Positions 62,801 through 64,000 of a stretch of 64,000 bases of DNA are shown one piece after another. Every line of letters starts with the position of its first letter. Positions within the stretch are counted from its first letter, which is position 1. The notes under the pieces were generated by a model. The model ran no database searches. It was not told where the DNA came from and saw nothing but the letters and a program-made list of their open reading frames with translations. The stretch covers positions 62,001 through 126,000 of the forward strand of contig JBCDMB010000004.1 in NCBI GenBank assembly GCA_038744685.1, read 5' to 3'. The position numbers and the translations under genes are program-made. This DNA comes from Verrucomicrobiota bacterium (lineage in GTDB: Bacteria; Verrucomicrobiota; Verrucomicrobiia; Opitutales; Puniceicoccaceae).

Positions 62801-63927
62801 AAATCCAGCAGTTGGCTGTTTCGGAAGGTTTGTCGGGCGAGACGCCTATCGAAACCGTGAAGAGAGTGGTCGGAATGGCTCAGGATCGGGTAGTTTACAA
62901 GGCACTCGAGTTTGGAAGTCGCGGAATTATCCCAATGGACGCTCGAACAACTTGGGAGAATAGTTATGGAGACTGTAAGGATCAGACCGTTTTGTTGATT
63001 CAGATGTTAGAAGGTGCCGGTATTGAGGCGTTTCCTTTTCTCATCTCGACTGATAGCGCCTTCGTTTCGGAAATGCCATCTCTGGATCAATTCAATCACA
63101 TGATCCTCTATATTCCTGCACTCGGCGAACAGCCCTTCGTCGACGTGGTGGACACTCATTTTGACACAGGCTACGGACCACCCGCCGGTCTCGGCGGCCG
63201 TTTTGGAGTGCGGATTGATCCAGATGGAGGAGAGATTTTGAGGGTTCCGGATTACCCCCATTCGATCGAAGAACCAGTCGCTCTGGTCGAGGTAACTGTG
63301 GAAAAGCATGAAGAGTCCCCGGACACGCTCGTTTTTTCCGAAAAGCTCTCCCTTAATGGGTACTATGCGATTTGGACAAGGCGGGAGTTCATCGATTTGG
63401 GGCCCGATCACTATGAGTGGGAAGTCAAAGATCTGGTTAGCCGTTATCTTCCTGACGAAGCGACAATAAAGACAGGGAACATTTCAAATCTAAATGATCT
63501 ATCGAAGCCTTTTGAACTTTCGATTGATTATGAGATGCCGTTATCGGAGTCGGAGAACTTGGACTTCCGTCCTGCGTGGGAGCAGTATTACTTTGATCAC
63601 GAGCCATCATCCCGCAGGACAAAACCCTATGAGATCTACTATCCTTTTTCCCTCAGATCCTCTGTTTTAGTACAGGATCCGAATCTCGAACTTGGATTTG
63701 CTGAAAGTCTTGAATCCCGCAGATCACTCAACTCGGAGGTAGTCGAGCTTCAGTTTGAGACTGCCACCGAAGAAACCGAGTTGGCTCAGTCAGGTGCTTT
63801 TGGAAAGAACTCCTTCAGCCTTGGGTGGCCGTCGTTGGTCCTGTCTTCTGATCAATACCAGCGGTTCTACGACGACATTGATGCTGCAGAAAAGCTTGGT
63901 GTGCGGTCAATCCACTGGAAAAAATAG
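59851..63927 (+). CDS. Membrane-anchored TPR, DUF3857 and transglutaminase-like protein
   Basis: This 1358-residue protein has four N-terminal transmembrane helices (about 10-145) and then two alpha-beta segments (about 165-460). TPR-like helical repeats follow (about 475-735; YNNSRYGKAMVYFKLAYEKD, HDAAIDFIESRID). A DUF3857-type beta domain (about 770-940) precedes a transglutaminase core with NSYGDCKDQTVLLIQML. The nucleophile Cys is residue 1042, and FNHMILY and FVDVVDTHFDTGYG supply the following His and Asp region. The remaining 250 residues are beta-rich. Related Bacteroidota and Verrucomicrobia proteins have no settled function. The catalytic triad seems to be retained. Confidence 0.8.
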   Translation: MSGGSSPEEIGFLVGQLVWPTVALFIIGFQLYRFRESGRSKFASLGLVFWAGALLILSCISIFERWVSGNELSIVAILTGFIAIILVIGSWVTTGIGYFETLRAENRRRGLNLAVWSTILNLGVFVVIGLVIVSRSGGVDSGRGDRAFGQAFYAEVPDLNFAVEIEEPGWIKIPHEKVNPALSLFVRNNRKQTGLMVIAEPLGMEMDDLSIFEAMIEGGAKGAMQNVKFSDFSDEVVAGRAVRQAKASAMLGIKKIEYVYHLFFENGVLYQVIVASEGPEGIEEGSAEVDELVGSFRILNDRFIPGLDDGDLVSSVEVPAYGISIPLNELGWIGGADFLEDSPHWVGGAGNLAGSVLGVMAIRDLLENESLEVIAFSFFHAMDWDLDTLDHELIRDVRLGELPALKYRFLSEIDGSIYQCELVVARSGSSGIGVIGSWLESENGTSVIKALESVVVDLDILELGSERGALSEDVEADMLNAAGLAHYNNSRYGKAMVYFKLAYEKDPEMRVALHNVAQAATYMGEHDAAIDFIESRIDAEKDSLEVRIAFVQLLANDSRWDDAVSLALPIYSEGYVNDDLLLTLINGLIEMDDYDHAIELSKAAAEATPGLKRETWVVSVLRLSGDLESAELLLNELMEKNGPDALVLEEQANLLIARGEFENALDLIDLWVEEHGESYDAYDVKITAQVELNWLGDAKQTVSLALEAFPGDENFLESQRWLLAQVGEDDLNLINDPIEPVELLPQVAELMKLAVNREGRDQWDQADAVYDYRVTSFAFNFGQPLRRTDRSRVTLQQRSAMEDFSTLEFEFDRSYETFYVNYIRVLDADGEMVWEHKRDSFYVSENSDETLATDSVSVYAPVGSLSVGSVLEWEATWESDESSFPFREILFASGKPRKERIVSVSGDIEQVSFESTAVDSIEMKSKESLAWHLSDADGFIWENGMPELSSFIPTLRLSAAGETWESLVNDYYAKIVDKLLPDEKIQQLAVSEGLSGETPIETVKRVVGMAQDRVVYKALEFGSRGIIPMDARTTWENSYGDCKDQTVLLIQMLEGAGIEAFPFLISTDSAFVSEMPSLDQFNHMILYIPALGEQPFVDVVDTHFDTGYGPPAGLGGRFGVRIDPDGGEILRVPDYPHSIEEPVALVEVTVEKHEESPDTLVFSEKLSLNGYYAIWTRREFIDLGPDHYEWEVKDLVSRYLPDEATIKTGNISNLNDLSKPFELSIDYEMPLSESENLDFRPAWEQYYFDHEPSSRRTKPYEIYYPFSLRSSVLVQDPNLELGFAESLESRRSLNSEVVELQFETATEETELAQSGAFGKNSFSLGWPSLVLSSDQYQRFYDDIDAAEKLGVRSIHWKK

Positions 63928-63943
63928 GAAGGGGTCATAACAA

Positions 63944-64000
63944 ATGTCGGAGGGATTAGTATTCGAGCCGGAGACTGTGCAATTTATTCTGAGAAGTCGT
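63944..64000 (+). CDS. Partial CDS at right edge, 5' end only
   Basis: ATG 63944 begins MSEGLVFEPETVQFILRSR and stays open to the window end. GGAAGGGG lies about 10 bases upstream, and the start is only 16 bases after the DUF3857 gene, so cotranscription is likely. Nineteen residues are too few to identify the protein. Confidence 0.55.
   Translation, partial: MSEGLVFEPETVQFILRSR

Noticed and set aside
1-64000. CRISPR array
   Set aside because: No evenly spaced direct repeats of 24-40 bases were found. The repeated words that exist are dispersed and palindromic.

Overview
The window reads as chromosomal DNA of a Gram-negative bacterium, most likely from the Verrucomicrobiota, class Opitutia. 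Supporting signs are several secreted proteins ending in PEP-CTERM anchors, a protein with autotransporter-associated beta-strand repeats, an SLA1-type (SHD1) secreted protein, STN-like secreted proteins, an RHS core of the Verrucomicrobia style, a bacterial SMUG1 glycosylase, and a sulfatase plus a sodium/glutamate symporter, which suit a marine heterotroph. The taxon is an inference from gene content; no rRNA gene is present.

Positions 1-33046 are mostly housekeeping. They hold the 3' end of a nuo operon (nuoM, nuoN), a cell-wall recycling ligase (mpl) overlapping a YgjP-type metallopeptidase, an enoyl reductase overlapping recR, and a SMUG1 glycosylase. A secretory cluster follows (7143-13271): a giant ankyrin/CsgG-like protein, an unknown protein and a CsgG-family protein. 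Next come a dihydrolipoamide dehydrogenase-type flavoprotein, a DJ-1/PfpI protein divergent from uvrB, then an mcsA-like gene, a TVP38 membrane protein and xseA in overlapping order. A carotenoid-isomerase-like flavoprotein, an AAA/DUF4143 ATPase, tRNA-Gln(UUG), a sugar nucleotidyltransferase and a prokaryotic pentameric ligand-gated ion channel follow. The reverse-strand block glyA, LMW phosphatase, rnhB, secreted nuclease, purA, guaB closes this half; guaB and purA are one nucleotide apart.

Positions 33047-48400 are the accessory region. They contain an AT-rich small secreted gene, an orphan RHS core with a variable tip, a short ORF cut by an intact IS3-family element, three copies of a repeat that encodes a peptide beginning MKTWTDP or a variant, PEP-CTERM proteins, an SDR, an SLA1-domain protein and two very large surface proteins.

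Positions 47632-64000 hold an Asp/Glu racemase divergent from gltS, a sulfatase, a ketopantoate-reductase-like gene, another PEP-CTERM protein, STN- and secretin-like secreted proteins and an SDR. They end with a two-gene unit of a Cys-tailed flavoprotein and a GTPase-less FeoB-like permease behind a 17-bp palindrome, and a 1358-residue TPR/DUF3857/transglutaminase protein. Two bipartite hairpins built from ATCGAAATC words (about 14912 and 29783) form a dispersed REP-like family. The best candidates for something undescribed are the FeoB-like/flavoprotein pair with its palindrome, the ankyrin/CsgG cluster, and the MKTWTDP repeat family around the RHS fragment.
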